Notes: generated from the sequence alone by a model not told the origin. 64,000 bases of DNA from Polyangiaceae bacterium UTPRO1 (GCA_002050235.1 MWST01000016.1:1-64000), one strand, 5' to 3'; shown: positions 27,579 to 37,224, numbered from the stretch's first letter. Program-made: numbers and translations.

Positions 27579-27606
27579 CGCGGGACTCCTCTACACCGCG
27601 CGCCAT

Positions 27607-27952
27607 GGGGGCGATCGGGTTCGACGGAGGCTGTGAAACCAGAGTCGCATGCCGGGGATTCCGCAGGCCCCGTCAACAAAAGCGGACTGCTTAAACGCAG
27701 ACGATTCTTACGCTCTCGCTGCTTAATCAAGCAACGACGTCCCACCGCGCTGCGCCCGTAGGCGCGGCTGGGGCGACATACTTCGGGCTAGGCTGCCGAC
27801 GACGTCGGTAAAGCGGTAGCCGAAACCCAAACCGACTGGGGCCGAGGATCCTGCCGATGGGAGCCGAAAGCCCGACACCAAACCACCGGCTAAGCATGTA
27901 GGGACTTTCGGCGGATCACCTTCGGACGGGGGTTCAATTCCCCCCGCCTCCA
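27607..27952 (+). ncRNA. ssrA: transfer-messenger RNA
   Basis: A 346-base one-piece tmRNA. The acceptor stem pairs GGGGGCG at 27607-27613 with 27945-27951 (one G-U), and A27952 is the discriminator base. GGGTTCGACGG near the 5' end and the T-arm (GGGGGTTCAATTCCCCCC) are typical tRNA-like parts. The tag frame ends NADDSYALAA then TAA (27694-27726), with the usual ALAA protease signal. The codon before Asn is TTA (27691-27693); whether translation resumes there or one codon away is not settled by eye. CCA is not encoded (CTT follows), so it must be added. It lies next to smpB. Confidence 0.95.
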
Positions 27953-28272
27953 CTTCCTTCGCTTCCCGCACCAGCCAAAGACGTCCGGCAGCCGGCTGTC
28001 AGGGTCGATGTTCGCTAGAGATTTTCCACACAGACGACGCCGGAAGCTCCTGGGTTCGACAAGTCGCTCCCTGTCGCCGTCCGCGGTGCTCCTCGCCATT
28101 ACCCGGGATGGCGGCCGCCTCTGGGAAGCGGCGTCAATTGCCGATAGCGACATCGAACTGCTGCAAGACGTCGGCATCGTTCCATAGAGAGGGAATTATG
28201 AAGGCCGTCCGAGTCCCTCGATGATCCTTGGGGACGAGAGAGTCGAGGTAGGACGCCGCCCCGACGCGTGCT
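27953..28272. other. 320-base intergenic stretch after ssrA, no gene seen
   Basis: No convincing gene, tRNA or strong terminator. Leftward frames over it are antisense to the tmRNA T-arm or start weakly. A lone TTTTCCACA near 28021 resembles a DnaA box but stands alone. Base composition falls here from very GC-rich to moderately GC-rich. Confidence 0.5.
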
Positions 28273-30354
28273 CTACGGTGCCTGGCAGCGGAGTACGAGT
28301 TTGTCGCTGTCCCGGACAACCGTCGTCGGCGCCGGAACGCTTTCGGCACGGCTCTTCATTACGATCTGAGCTTTGGGTTTCCCTGCGAGCACAACTCTAA
28401 TGTCCGCCGGCCCGGTGCAGACGTTCGGTGCGCTTGCGGGAATCACTGGGGTGAAGGCGAGCTCATTGCCGTGCTTGCCCGAAGGGGTGGCCGCATTCAG
28501 TCGTTGAAGTGCGCCCAGCAGTGCTGTTGCGTTCGCGGCGTCGATCGCCCGCTTGGCGTCAGGGCGTGGCTTCCGAAGAACGTAGCGTCCGAGATCGGGT
28601 TGCAGCCCACACAGCGGTAGATTCGCATCGCTTACGTGCAGGCACACCGCGACGCGGAACCGACATTCGCCATTGATTGTTCCGTCCATATCGCACGACG
28701 GATCGCCGTCCGTGCAGCGCTGCTTGAAGCTCGGGACGCCCTTGTTATCGAGGTACGGGGTATTGCCGGGATTGACGACGGTCCATTCGGTGAGGCAGTC
28801 CGTTGACGATGGTCCCTTGCCGGGGACGAGCTGCTCGTATTGGCACGCGCTATCACAGCCGTCGGCACTGAGTGCGTTGCCGTCATCGCACTGCTCGATG
28901 GGCGCGAGCATGCCGTCACCGCAGGAGGGAGAAGCGGTCGGTGTTGAGGATGGCGTACCCGACGATGAAGGAGTCGGCGTCGGCGACGGACCGGCGGTCG
29001 AGGTCGCCGTAGGGGTCGTTGTCGCTACGGCGGTATGGGTCGGGACAGGCGTGGCGGAAGGCGTCGCTGTCGCGGTTCCGGTAGGTGTCTCCGAGCCCGT
29101 GGGATGTGGCGTCGGCGTGCTCGGGGTGACGTCGAGCACCCGGAAGATCGCGACGGCATTGTCCGCGACACCACTCGCGTAGAGATAGGCGTTGTCCGGA
29201 CTCACGGCCACCGAAAACGCAGTCCGTAGGCCATCGACACCGTTCACGCCATCGGTCTGCGATTCGACGAACGTCAGGCTGCCTGTGACGGCGTTGCGAC
29301 CGAACACAGCCACCGCATGGTCGAGCTCGCTGGCCGTATACAGATGATTCCCATCCGGGCTGACGGTGACGTGGATGGTCCCCCCGATGCCGTCTACTCC
29401 AGCGACTCCGTCACGGTGCTGCTCGACGAATGTGAGTGCGCCCGTGACCGGGTTTCGCGCAAAGACGGACACCGCTTGGTCGAAGCGTCCGGCGCCATAG
29501 ACGTGCATGCCGTCGGGGCTCACGGAGACCGCGATGGCGCCATCGAGGCCGTCGACACCACCGATACCGTCCTTTTGCTGCTCTACGAAGGTCAACGCGC
29601 CGGTGGCGGCGTTGCGGCTGAATACCGCGATCGCGTCATCATCGAATCCCGCGGCATACACATGTGCGCCGTCAGGGCTCGTCGCGATACCTCGGATCCT
29701 CCGAAGACCATCGACGCCGAGCACGCCGTCTCGTTGTGCTTCTACGAATGTTAGTATCCCGGTCGTGGGATTCCGGCTGAACACAGCGATCGCGTGGTCG
29801 AGCTCGCCGGCAGCATAGACGTGGACGCCGTCCGGACTGACGACGACCCAGGTCGCGCCCGCAAGACCGTCCGTGCCGACGCCGTCGATCTTCCGCTCGA
29901 TGAACGACAGCGCACCGGTCGCGGTGTTGCGACCGAACACCGCGATTGAGTGATCGAACGGCCCGGCCGCGTACACATTCTTCCCGTCGGGGCTGACGGT
30001 GACCGAGAGAACACCCGCAAGCCCTTCGACGCCAGCGACTCCGTTCTTTTGTTGCTCGAGGAAGGTAAGCTCGCCGGTGGTTCCGTTGCGGATGAACACT
30101 CCGATGGCATTGTCACCGCGTCCTGCGACATAGACGTGGGCGCCGTCGGGACTGAGGGCCACCGAACATGGGTTCGCTATTCCGTCCACTCCCGCTACGC
30201 CGTCTTGTTGAAAGCCGACGAAGCTCAGATGCGCCCCGTACGCGGGTGGTGCGGTGAGCGATAGGAAAGAGAGGCATGCGGCGATCGGGATCGCACTACG
30301 GCACCGAGATCTTGAACGAACGGATGCGGTCGTAGAAATCTTCCGGTGATTCAT
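28273..30354 (-). CDS. secreted seven-repeat beta-propeller protein with Cys-rich and novel C-terminal domains
   Basis: A 693-residue exported protein. A basic N-terminus and hydrophobic stretch form a signal peptide ending near PPAYGA (about residue 40). Seven repeats of about 52 residues follow (about 45-405), each with a VSPDG-HVYAAG-xDxAIAVFxRN-TGALTFVE pattern, a YVTN/lactonase-like seven-bladed propeller. A Ser/Thr/Pro linker leads to a Myxococcus-type Cys-rich repeat (CGDGMLAPIEQCDDGN, from residue 478). The C-terminal domain begins at TDC (518-520) and resembles the end of the acylase at 41855-45592. GGAGGA precedes ATG 30354. It is probably extracellular; no catalytic site is evident. 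Confidence 0.85.
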   Translation of the reverse strand: MNHRKISTTASVRSRSRCRSAIPIAACLSFLSLTAPPAYGAHLSFVGFQQDGVAGVDGIANPCSVALSPDGAHVYVAGRGDNAIGVFIRNGTTGELTFLEQQKNGVAGVEGLAGVLSVTVSPDGKNVYAAGPFDHSIAVFGRNTATGALSFIERKIDGVGTDGLAGATWVVVSPDGVHVYAAGELDHAIAVFSRNPTTGILTFVEAQRDGVLGVDGLRRIRGIATSPDGAHVYAAGFDDDAIAVFSRNAATGALTFVEQQKDGIGGVDGLDGAIAVSVSPDGMHVYGAGRFDQAVSVFARNPVTGALTFVEQHRDGVAGVDGIGGTIHVTVSPDGNHLYTASELDHAVAVFGRNAVTGSLTFVESQTDGVNGVDGLRTAFSVAVSPDNAYLYASGVADNAVAIFRVLDVTPSTPTPHPTGSETPTGTATATPSATPVPTHTAVATTTPTATSTAGPSPTPTPSSSGTPSSTPTASPSCGDGMLAPIEQCDDGNALSADGCDSACQYEQLVPGKGPSSTDCLTEWTVVNPGNTPYLDNKGVPSFKQRCTDGDPSCDMDGTINGECRFRVAVCLHVSDANLPLCGLQPDLGRYVLRKPRPDAKRAIDAANATALLGALQRLNAATPSGKHGNELAFTPVIPASAPNVCTGPADIRVVLAGKPKAQIVMKSRAESVPAPTTVVRDSDKLVLRCQAP

Positions 30355-30418
30355 TCGCGGTGTTCCTCCGAGCCTGGCAGGTGCGAGCAGTACAGCGGGC
30401 AGGGCCAGCCAACCGGTA

Positions 30419-33400
30419 CTAGTCCGAACGGGCTTTCAGTTGGCTGCTATCGTGTTTCGTGAACGGGGCGCTGAAGGAAGCTGCCCAACACCTGCCATTG
30501 CTCGCTTGGAGCTGCACAATCATCGGTGAGCTCAATAGCGCCAAAGCCGGCATCGGGGCTGCGCTGCCGGATGCTTTGAGGCTGATCTTGGCTCCGCCGT
30601 CCGGCCCGCCCTTGAGGTCGAGCTGCAAGCGGCCGTCCGGTCCCAATGTCCTGCTCCGATATCGGAAGCCGCTCGACGACGCGCGCCAGCACGGCACACC
30701 CGCACAATCCCCATGTGCTGCTATCGGGATTTCCATGGCGGGCCGATCAGCGCTGTAGATGCAGAAGGCATAGGACGCGCCCCCGGGACCGGTCGGGACG
30801 CCGAAATCCGCGACTGCCGTCGCGCTACCCTTCGTCCACTTCCATTGCACGCCGTCCTTGCGGTCGTCGGCCGCGTTGCGCAATGAAACGGACGTCTTGC
30901 CGGCCGCGATAGAGGTGCGGCAATTCGCGAGCGGTATGGAGCTGCACGCGGCGGGGTTGGCTACCAGCTCGCAGGCATCGCCGACACCATTGAAATCGCT
31001 GTCGACCTGGCTGACGTTGGCAACGGTCGGACAGTTGTCGATGTGGTCCGGAAGCTCATCGCCGTCCGCGTCGGCTGCAGCCGCGAGGATGAGCTCCTGA
31101 CGGCAATTCGTACCGTTCGGGCAGTCGGCAGTGTTTCGACACGTGCCGTGATCGCGTTGGCAGAGCGCGTTCCGGCAGAGCTCGCCAGCGGCGCAGTCGC
31201 CGTCGGCGACGCAGCTCGACGTGGTCGGTCCGAGGCAACGCCCGCCGCTCGTGAGCTTGATGCCGCTGTCGTTCGCGAGCGGAGCGGCGAGACGCTGGAA
31301 CTCCTCGCCGGCGTTGACGCAGACCGCCGGAGCCGTGCAACTTCCGTCGCTGGTACAGGGACCTTCGACGCGTTTGCAGACGTTCGGACCCGGTTCGCAG
31401 AAATTACCCGCGCCGCAGCCCCCGGCGACATTGGGATTACACGGAATGCCGAGCGTCCGCGTGCAGCCCCCCGGCGGCACGAAACACGTCCCTCCACTGC
31501 ATTCCGCGTCGTCGGCACAAGAATCTCCCGTGGTGGTGCAGATTCCTGCGCTCACCGCGGCAAGCGAGTGTAGAGGTGATCCCGCGCCGGTCGCCACCAC
31601 GCGCATGGCGCGGTTCGTGAGCGAAGCACCGCCGCTCGTGCCGACCGCCTGGCGAACGTTCAGGACCTGTAGCACCAGATCGGACGTGTCGCCGTCGCCG
31701 TTCAAGTCCGCGCCCTGGTCGGCCTCGAGCGTCAGAAAGCGCACGGTATCCCTGCCGACCCGATAGGGCACGCGCGGGTCGCAGGCCTCCAGGCGACATG
31801 GCGTGACCGCCGCTCCGGTATTCAGGACGGTTCCCGTGGCGGCGTCGTACACGTGCAAGACATCGTCCTTGGTGTCGCCGTCGGCGTTCAGAATCGTGCC
31901 GCCCTCGGCCGACTCGCGGGTACGAAAGGCGACGAGCTCGGCGCCCGGGTAGCCACCAACCACGAAATCCTCCGCTGCGAGGGCGCGCGGCGAGGTCGCC
32001 GCGCCGATCACCATCACGGAGGCGCCGGCGTCGTAGATCTGGAGTACGCGGTCGTCGGTGTCGCCGTCGCCGTTCAGCGATTCCGTCCCTTGTGAGGCCT
32101 CTGTCGTGAGGAAGACGACCAGGTTGCCGACGATCGCCAGCTGATCTGCCGCCTGCCCGACATTCGTCCACGGGCCGGCAGGACGAGACCATACGTGCAC
32201 GACGTCGTCGCTCGTATCGCCGTCCCCGTTCAGCACGGTGCCGGAGCCCGCTTCGCTGACGAGGGCCGCGACCCGGGACGCCGAGATCGCGACTGCGGTA
32301 GCTGCGAGTCCGAGGTTTTGGACGGTGCCGCCGGACCACAGGTGGACCACGTCGTCGAGCTGGTCGCCGTCGCCATTCAGGCTTGGCGCACCCGTTGGGC
32401 ATCCGCTGGCCGGGCCGGCAGACTCTGGACGAAGGAAGGCTGCCACACCGTCGCGGACTGCCACTTGAGATGCCGGGCAACGGGCCCCGATCACCGCCCC
32501 GGTTGTGCCGTCGTGAACCTGTAAAACCGTGTCGTCGAGGATGCCATCCGCCGTCACGTCGGATGTGAGATTCGTCGGATCCGCAGTGCGAACGAACACG
32601 TCCTGCGATGCGTTCGTATCGTCCGGTGCGAGGTTCGTGGCGGTACTGCCAAAGGCGACAACGCGGCCGCCGTTCGAAATGGTGGTCCAGTGCGAGTCGG
32701 CATTTGCCTCGGTATGGAGTGGTGTCAGGGAGATCCGATGTGTGACACGCGTGTGGCGATCATGGACGAAAGCATCCTGCGCGTCGTTGGTGTCGTTCGG
32801 CACGAGGTTCGTGGCGGCGCTGATGAAGGAGACGAATCGACCGTCACGTGACAAATCGATGTCGGCGCTCGCGCCGTTGGTTTGTTGACCGGCCGTTCCG
32901 AGGGTGAGGCGTTCGGTTCTGGCGACACTTCGGTCGCGGACGAATACGTCGAAGAGATTGTTGGTGTCCCCCGGCACCAGATTGCTCGCCATGCTGAGGA
33001 AGGCCACGACGCGCCCGTCTCCCGAGATGCGCGGTTGGGCACTCACATGATTGGCGGGGCCGCCGGTGGGGTCCACCGAGACGAGCTCGGTCGTACCCAG
33101 TGTTCGGTCATACGCGTAGACGGCGTAGCCGGCGCTGCCGGCGACGAGATTCGAGGCGACGCTCAGGAAGACCACGTACCGCCCGTCGTCGGACACGCCC
33201 GGCTGCTGGCTGTTGTTGTCGGGCTGCGTGTTGCCAAGTCCACGGCTCACGCGTTCCGTAGTGCCCGTCAGCCGATCACGCAGGAAGATGTCCACGATGT
33301 TGTTGTCGAAACCGACGTCTTCGGGCACCAAGTTGCGTGCCTCGCTGGCGAAGGCGACGAAGCGGCCGTCTCCCGAGATGGCGACGGTGCTTGCGGATGC

Positions 33401-35731
33401 GAGATCTCCAGTCGCGCCGATCGTGCTGCGGCTGACGAGCTCCGTGGTTCCGGCTTCGCGATCGCGGACGAAGACTTGCGAGACGAGGTTGAGTCCCGGA
33501 GTGAGATTCGCAAGGCTTCGAAAGGCGACGAAACGCCCGTCGTCCGAGATCGCCGGTAGTTCGCTGTCTCCGTCGCCTTGCAAACCGCCGACGCCGACGC
33601 TGACCCGTTCGAGCGTGCCCGTTCGCAGGTCCTTCACGAAGACGTCGCGCGCGTTGTTCGTGTCGTCGGGAACGAGGTCGCTGGCGGTGCTGTCGAATGC
33701 GACGAAGCGGCCGTCGGCGGACACGACGGGCAGGCGGCTTTGTGAGTTCGCGGGAGCACCCAAGGTGTTCCGGCTGATGAGGTTCGTAGTCACGGCGGCA
33801 TTCGCGAATTCGGGCGCGCGCGTGAATACGAGGCCATTCGATACGGTGAGGCTCCGCCCGTCGATCATGGGAGCAGCATCGAGCGCTCGTAGCCCGGCGA
33901 TCGGCACCTCGACTGCGCCGGCGGAGGTCAGGCGGAACATTCGCAACAGAAGATCGGCGACGTCGCCGTCGCCGTTCTGGTCGACGGCGCCCTCCGAGGG
34001 CTCCGGCTCGAGCGCCGCGATGAGGTTTTCTTCCGCGGCGACGGCCGGGAAGCTGAACGGCGGCTGCCGGATGCGTGCGACCGCGTGCCCGGCGCTGCCG
34101 CCCGCACCGGTGGCATAGACGACACCCGTTTGCCGATCCCCGAGTCGAAGCACGTCGTCGACCGTGTCGCCGTCGCCGTTCAGATCCTGGTTCTCGATCG
34201 GCTCGGCCAGCACGAAGGCGTTGGCAACCGGCGTTTGTGCGAGGCCGTCGAGCGGGACGGGATCGAGCGCGGCAAGCGCGAAGCTGCCGCATTGGCCGAG
34301 CGGACACTGCGCATCGACGCTACAGGCGGCGAGTGGCGTCGTTCCGCCGAGGCAGGCCCCGAGCCGGAGGACGACGGGTCCGATGCCGGCGAGAAGTCGG
34401 TCGCGAAACTCGAACAGGCCCTCGCGGCAGGTACCGCTCGGGCAGTCGGCGTCGCTCGTGCAGCCAGCCGTCGCGTTGCTGCCGCCCTCGCACGTGAACG
34501 CGCCACAGCTGCCGTTCGGACAATCACCGGCCGATGTGCAAGGGAGCCTTTCCGCGTCGCCGCCGACGCAGGTGAGAATCGTGGGGCTGCGCCGCGCGAT
34601 GCGAAGCACGCTGCCGGGCGCGTCGGCGGTGCCGAAGAGCGTCATAGCGTCTTCCGCGCTCGGATCCGCCTGAGGCTCGAAGATCGGCGGCAGACGCGCG
34701 CCGGTCGCGGTGAAGGACCCCAGGTAGGCATCACCCGGCAACTGCACCGGTTGTCCGCTGGCGGCAAAGGCCTCGGCGAGCGTCGCGCCCCGCAGCAGGC
34801 GCGCGATAGGCATCTCGTCGCGATTCACCAGCACCCCGCGCATGTCGACCGGCAACAAGAGATTGCCGTCGGCGTCGGTCGTGAAGCGAAGCTCGTCCGC
34901 CGTGCCAGTGCAGGGCGGGCTCGGGGTCGTGCAGAGCGCCTGGAAATCGTTCCGCGGTGGGAGTGCGGTGAAACTCGGGAAGACGTCGTGCGGGACCGGT
35001 GCGCAGGCGTCGCCGGTCGGTCGGAAGAAACGGTCGACGCACGCGAGGAGGCCGTCCACCTCCGAGCACGATGCGCTTGCGAGCTCGCAGGGGAGACCCT
35101 CGCCGGCGCGAGTAACCGCGATGACGACAGGCCCCGTGAGCGTGCGATCATCGTTCTGTCCAGTGGCGCAAATGCCTCCACCGCACTCACTGTTGCGCAG
35201 GCACGGCGTGCCGGGTGTCGGGCCGCCGCTGCAAGTCGCGAATAACGCATCCGTGTCGGGGAAGCGGAAGCGAAGATGGTCGGGATCCGGCACGACGAGG
35301 TCGGTCGGCTGGCCACCTGGGTTGACGGCTAGGCACGTCGCGGTTGCGACATCGCTTCGCTCCTCACAGCTCGCCCGGCGACTCTCGAGAGCCCCACAAT
35401 CGGACGCGAGCGCGACCACATGTCGTGCGCCGCCTGGCGGCGTGAACACCAAGGTCACGACCTGCTCCCCAGGCGGCGTAGCGAACCCAGGTGACGCCGC
35501 ATGGCACACGGGATCGCGGCTCAGGCGCACCCAGTCACCCGGCTCCGCGTAGGGGCGGTCGGTAGTCGCCAGGGTGCTCGTGAACGACTGCTGCGTGCCG
35601 GGGATGGCGTCGCAGGTGGCACGGGCCGGGAATGCACTCCCCGAGATTCCGACGAAGAGGGTCGCGATGAACGCAATGCGCTGAAGCACCGAGCAGTCAC
35701 AGCGCGATGAGTCGTTGGCGGGCTCCGGCAC
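30419..35731 (-). CDS. giant secreted modular protein: Cys-rich repeats, TolB-like propeller, NGDGD repeats, TSP3 repeat
   Basis: A 1770-residue protein with a signal peptide (hydrophobic core about residues 18-37, ending PARA). The N-terminal third carries Cys-rich repeats of the CxxGGxCxxG type and two NGDGD repeats. Seven TolB/WD40-like repeats (about residues 650-1050, each with SxDGRxVAFxSxAxNLV and DVFVRDR) form a likely propeller. A run of about six LNGDGDTxDDVLxVW repeats follows, then more Cys repeats and a thrombospondin type 3-like DADGDELPDHIDNCP segment (near 31050). The C-terminal domain has WKWTKG and paired Cys. The start is uncertain: GTG 35731 or GTG 35689, the latter giving a classical signal peptide. 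Calcium binding and surface or extracellular location are inferred. Confidence 0.82.
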   Translation of the reverse strand: MPEPANDSSRCDCSVLQRIAFIATLFVGISGSAFPARATCDAIPGTQQSFTSTLATTDRPYAEPGDWVRLSRDPVCHAASPGFATPPGEQVVTLVFTPPGGARHVVALASDCGALESRRASCEERSDVATATCLAVNPGGQPTDLVVPDPDHLRFRFPDTDALFATCSGGPTPGTPCLRNSECGGGICATGQNDDRTLTGPVVIAVTRAGEGLPCELASASCSEVDGLLACVDRFFRPTGDACAPVPHDVFPSFTALPPRNDFQALCTTPSPPCTGTADELRFTTDADGNLLLPVDMRGVLVNRDEMPIARLLRGATLAEAFAASGQPVQLPGDAYLGSFTATGARLPPIFEPQADPSAEDAMTLFGTADAPGSVLRIARRSPTILTCVGGDAERLPCTSAGDCPNGSCGAFTCEGGSNATAGCTSDADCPSGTCREGLFEFRDRLLAGIGPVVLRLGACLGGTTPLAACSVDAQCPLGQCGSFALAALDPVPLDGLAQTPVANAFVLAEPIENQDLNGDGDTVDDVLRLGDRQTGVVYATGAGGSAGHAVARIRQPPFSFPAVAAEENLIAALEPEPSEGAVDQNGDGDVADLLLRMFRLTSAGAVEVPIAGLRALDAAPMIDGRSLTVSNGLVFTRAPEFANAAVTTNLISRNTLGAPANSQSRLPVVSADGRFVAFDSTASDLVPDDTNNARDVFVKDLRTGTLERVSVGVGGLQGDGDSELPAISDDGRFVAFRSLANLTPGLNLVSQVFVRDREAGTTELVSRSTIGATGDLASASTVAISGDGRFVAFASEARNLVPEDVGFDNNIVDIFLRDRLTGTTERVSRGLGNTQPDNNSQQPGVSDDGRYVVFLSVASNLVAGSAGYAVYAYDRTLGTTELVSVDPTGGPANHVSAQPRISGDGRVVAFLSMASNLVPGDTNNLFDVFVRDRSVARTERLTLGTAGQQTNGASADIDLSRDGRFVSFISAATNLVPNDTNDAQDAFVHDRHTRVTHRISLTPLHTEANADSHWTTISNGGRVVAFGSTATNLAPDDTNASQDVFVRTADPTNLTSDVTADGILDDTVLQVHDGTTGAVIGARCPASQVAVRDGVAAFLRPESAGPASGCPTGAPSLNGDGDQLDDVVHLWSGGTVQNLGLAATAVAISASRVAALVSEAGSGTVLNGDGDTSDDVVHVWSRPAGPWTNVGQAADQLAIVGNLVVFLTTEASQGTESLNGDGDTDDRVLQIYDAGASVMVIGAATSPRALAAEDFVVGGYPGAELVAFRTRESAEGGTILNADGDTKDDVLHVYDAATGTVLNTGAAVTPCRLEACDPRVPYRVGRDTVRFLTLEADQGADLNGDGDTSDLVLQVLNVRQAVGTSGGASLTNRAMRVVATGAGSPLHSLAAVSAGICTTTGDSCADDAECSGGTCFVPPGGCTRTLGIPCNPNVAGGCGAGNFCEPGPNVCKRVEGPCTSDGSCTAPAVCVNAGEEFQRLAAPLANDSGIKLTSGGRCLGPTTSSCVADGDCAAGELCRNALCQRDHGTCRNTADCPNGTNCRQELILAAAADADGDELPDHIDNCPTVANVSQVDSDFNGVGDACELVANPAACSSIPLANCRTSIAAGKTSVSLRNAADDRKDGVQWKWTKGSATAVADFGVPTGPGGASYAFCIYSADRPAMEIPIAAHGDCAGVPCWRASSSGFRYRSRTLGPDGRLQLDLKGGPDGGAKISLKASGSAAPMPALALLSSPMIVQLQASNGRCWAASFSAPFTKHDSSQLKARSD

Positions 35732-36224
35732 GAGAGCGTCCGTGCTACCTCGTCCCAGCGAAATAGGTCAAGGAAATCATGCCGCCCCGGCGCATGCGGT
35801 CTGCTCCATCGTGGGGGGATGGCAGCGGCGTTAGGGCAGTCAAGGATCATCGTCAACGCCTATGGCGTGGGGGCGACGTCAGGGGCAACGGTTCCCATCC
35901 ATCGCTGCCTCCCCGCCCGCTACTCCCTAAACTATGCCCGCCCGACTGTCTCACCCCCGTTGGCAGAGAGGGGCAATCGGCTCTGCAGCTGGTGTTCGGA
36001 TGTTCCTCCAAGATGGACATGCGCCCTCATCGCGCAGAGGTGATCGGTGTCTCGATGGGGGAAGATCCTGTTGGCATTCCCTTCACCGATTTGCCCGCGG
36101 TTCCTTTCCCTGAGAGAGAAAGAGGCATGGAACGAGCGCGCGGGATTACAGCGGCGACGGGGGAGCGCGTCCGGAGCGCGGCGCCGCCGCTCCTTGCTAG
36201 GTGCGGTGTAGCGGGGGCACGCTC
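35732..36224. other. 493-base intergenic region, no gene seen
   Basis: It separates the divergent giant secreted-protein gene and the epimerase gene. Frames are open by chance but lack recognisable protein sequence and good ribosome binding sites. I looked for a copy of the ssrA 3' end, as expected at an island border, and saw none. Composition returns to high GC towards its right end. Confidence 0.5.
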
Positions 36225-37220
36225 GTGACGAGCCTGGTGACCGGCGCCGCCGGCTTCGTCGGCCGGGCGCTGGTGCGGCGGCTCGCCGCCGACGGCGAGC
36301 GCGTGCGAGCGCTCGTGCGTCCGGGAGGGCGGAGCGGGGACGCGCTCCGCGCGCTCGGAGCCGAGGTTGTCGAAGCCGACGTGACTGACGCTGCGGCGCT
36401 GGCGGCTGCTTGTGCCGAGGTGACCCGGGTCTTCCACTCGGCGGCGCTGGTGCACGGGCCGCACCCCTGGGAGCGCTACCGCGAGGTGAACGTCGGCGGC
36501 ACGCAGAATATGGCGCGGGCGGCGCGGGCGGCCGGAGTCGAGCGCTTCGTGCACGTGAGCACCAGCGACGTCTTCGGCCTTCCCCGCGCCGGCGAGGTCT
36601 TCGACGAGACGTGTCCCCTAGTGCCCTGGCGGGAGCCGTATCCCGACACCAAGATCGAGGCGGAGCAGTGGCTCCGGCAGTTCGCGCGCGAGAGCGGGCT
36701 TGCGATCTCGGTCGTCTATCCCTGCTGGGTCTACGGTCCGGGCGACGAGGGGCTCTTCCCCGGGATAGCCGCGGCCATCCGCAGCGGCTTCCTGCCGTTC
36801 TGGCAGCGCGACACGCGGCTCGCCTGGGTCCACGTCGTCAATCTCGCCGATGCGACCGTGCTCGTGGCGCGGACGCCGAGCGCCGCCGGGGAAGGGTACA
36901 TCGTGTGCGACGGCGCCGATGGGCCGCCGCTCGAGGAGGTGGCGGCGCGGATCGCGGCGATCATCGGCCGCCCGTTCACCGTGCGCTACGTGCCCTACTG
37001 GGCGGCGTGGACGGCGGCTGCGGCGGCGGAGCTCGCCTGGCGGCTGCTGCCGCTCCGCGGCGAGCCGCCGTTTCTCACTAACGACGTCAAGTCCTTCGGC
37101 TTCCGCTTCCGTTTCGCGACCGCCAAGATACGGGCGCTCGGCTGGGTGCCGCGCATCGGCATCGCCGCCGGTATGGAGGAGGCGTTCGCATATTTCGCCG
37201 CCCGTTCCGGGGAGCGATAG
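36225..37220 (+). CDS. NAD-dependent epimerase/dehydratase family protein (3-beta-HSD-like SDR)
   Basis: A 331-residue extended SDR. The Rossmann motif VTGAAGFVGRALVRRL begins at residue 5, RVFHSAALV follows, then VHVSTSDVFG, and the catalytic motif is YPDTK (intact Tyr and Lys) in EPYPDTKIEAEQWLRQ. The C-terminal helices WAAWTAAAAAELAWRL could associate with the membrane, as in sterol/hopanoid-type 3-beta-hydroxysteroid dehydrogenase relatives. GTG 36225 gives the standard N-terminus; a start at 36201 would add eight residues. It is convergent with the AcvB-like gene, 4 bases apart. The substrate is unknown. Confidence 0.88.
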   Translation: MTSLVTGAAGFVGRALVRRLAADGERVRALVRPGGRSGDALRALGAEVVEADVTDAAALAAACAEVTRVFHSAALVHGPHPWERYREVNVGGTQNMARAARAAGVERFVHVSTSDVFGLPRAGEVFDETCPLVPWREPYPDTKIEAEQWLRQFARESGLAISVVYPCWVYGPGDEGLFPGIAAAIRSGFLPFWQRDTRLAWVHVVNLADATVLVARTPSAAGEGYIVCDGADGPPLEEVAARIAAIIGRPFTVRYVPYWAAWTAAAAAELAWRLLPLRGEPPFLTNDVKSFGFRFRFATAKIRALGWVPRIGIAAGMEEAFAYFAARSGER

Positions 37221-37224
37221 CGGT

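Noticed and set aside
28018..28031. A DnaA-box-like TTTTCCACA.
   Set aside because: It is a single copy with one mismatch to the consensus and no AT-rich unwinding region or dnaA gene nearby.
27723..28177. Leftward frames overlapping the end of ssrA and beyond, one beginning with residues like EVEAGGIEPPSEG and one with RRGELNPRPK.
   Set aside because: These are the well-known false proteins produced by translating the complement of a tRNA-like T-arm and acceptor end; the region is tmRNA.
35732..36224. A possible island border with a second copy of the ssrA 3' end.
   Set aside because: No direct repeat of the ssrA terminal bases and no integrase could be found by eye.
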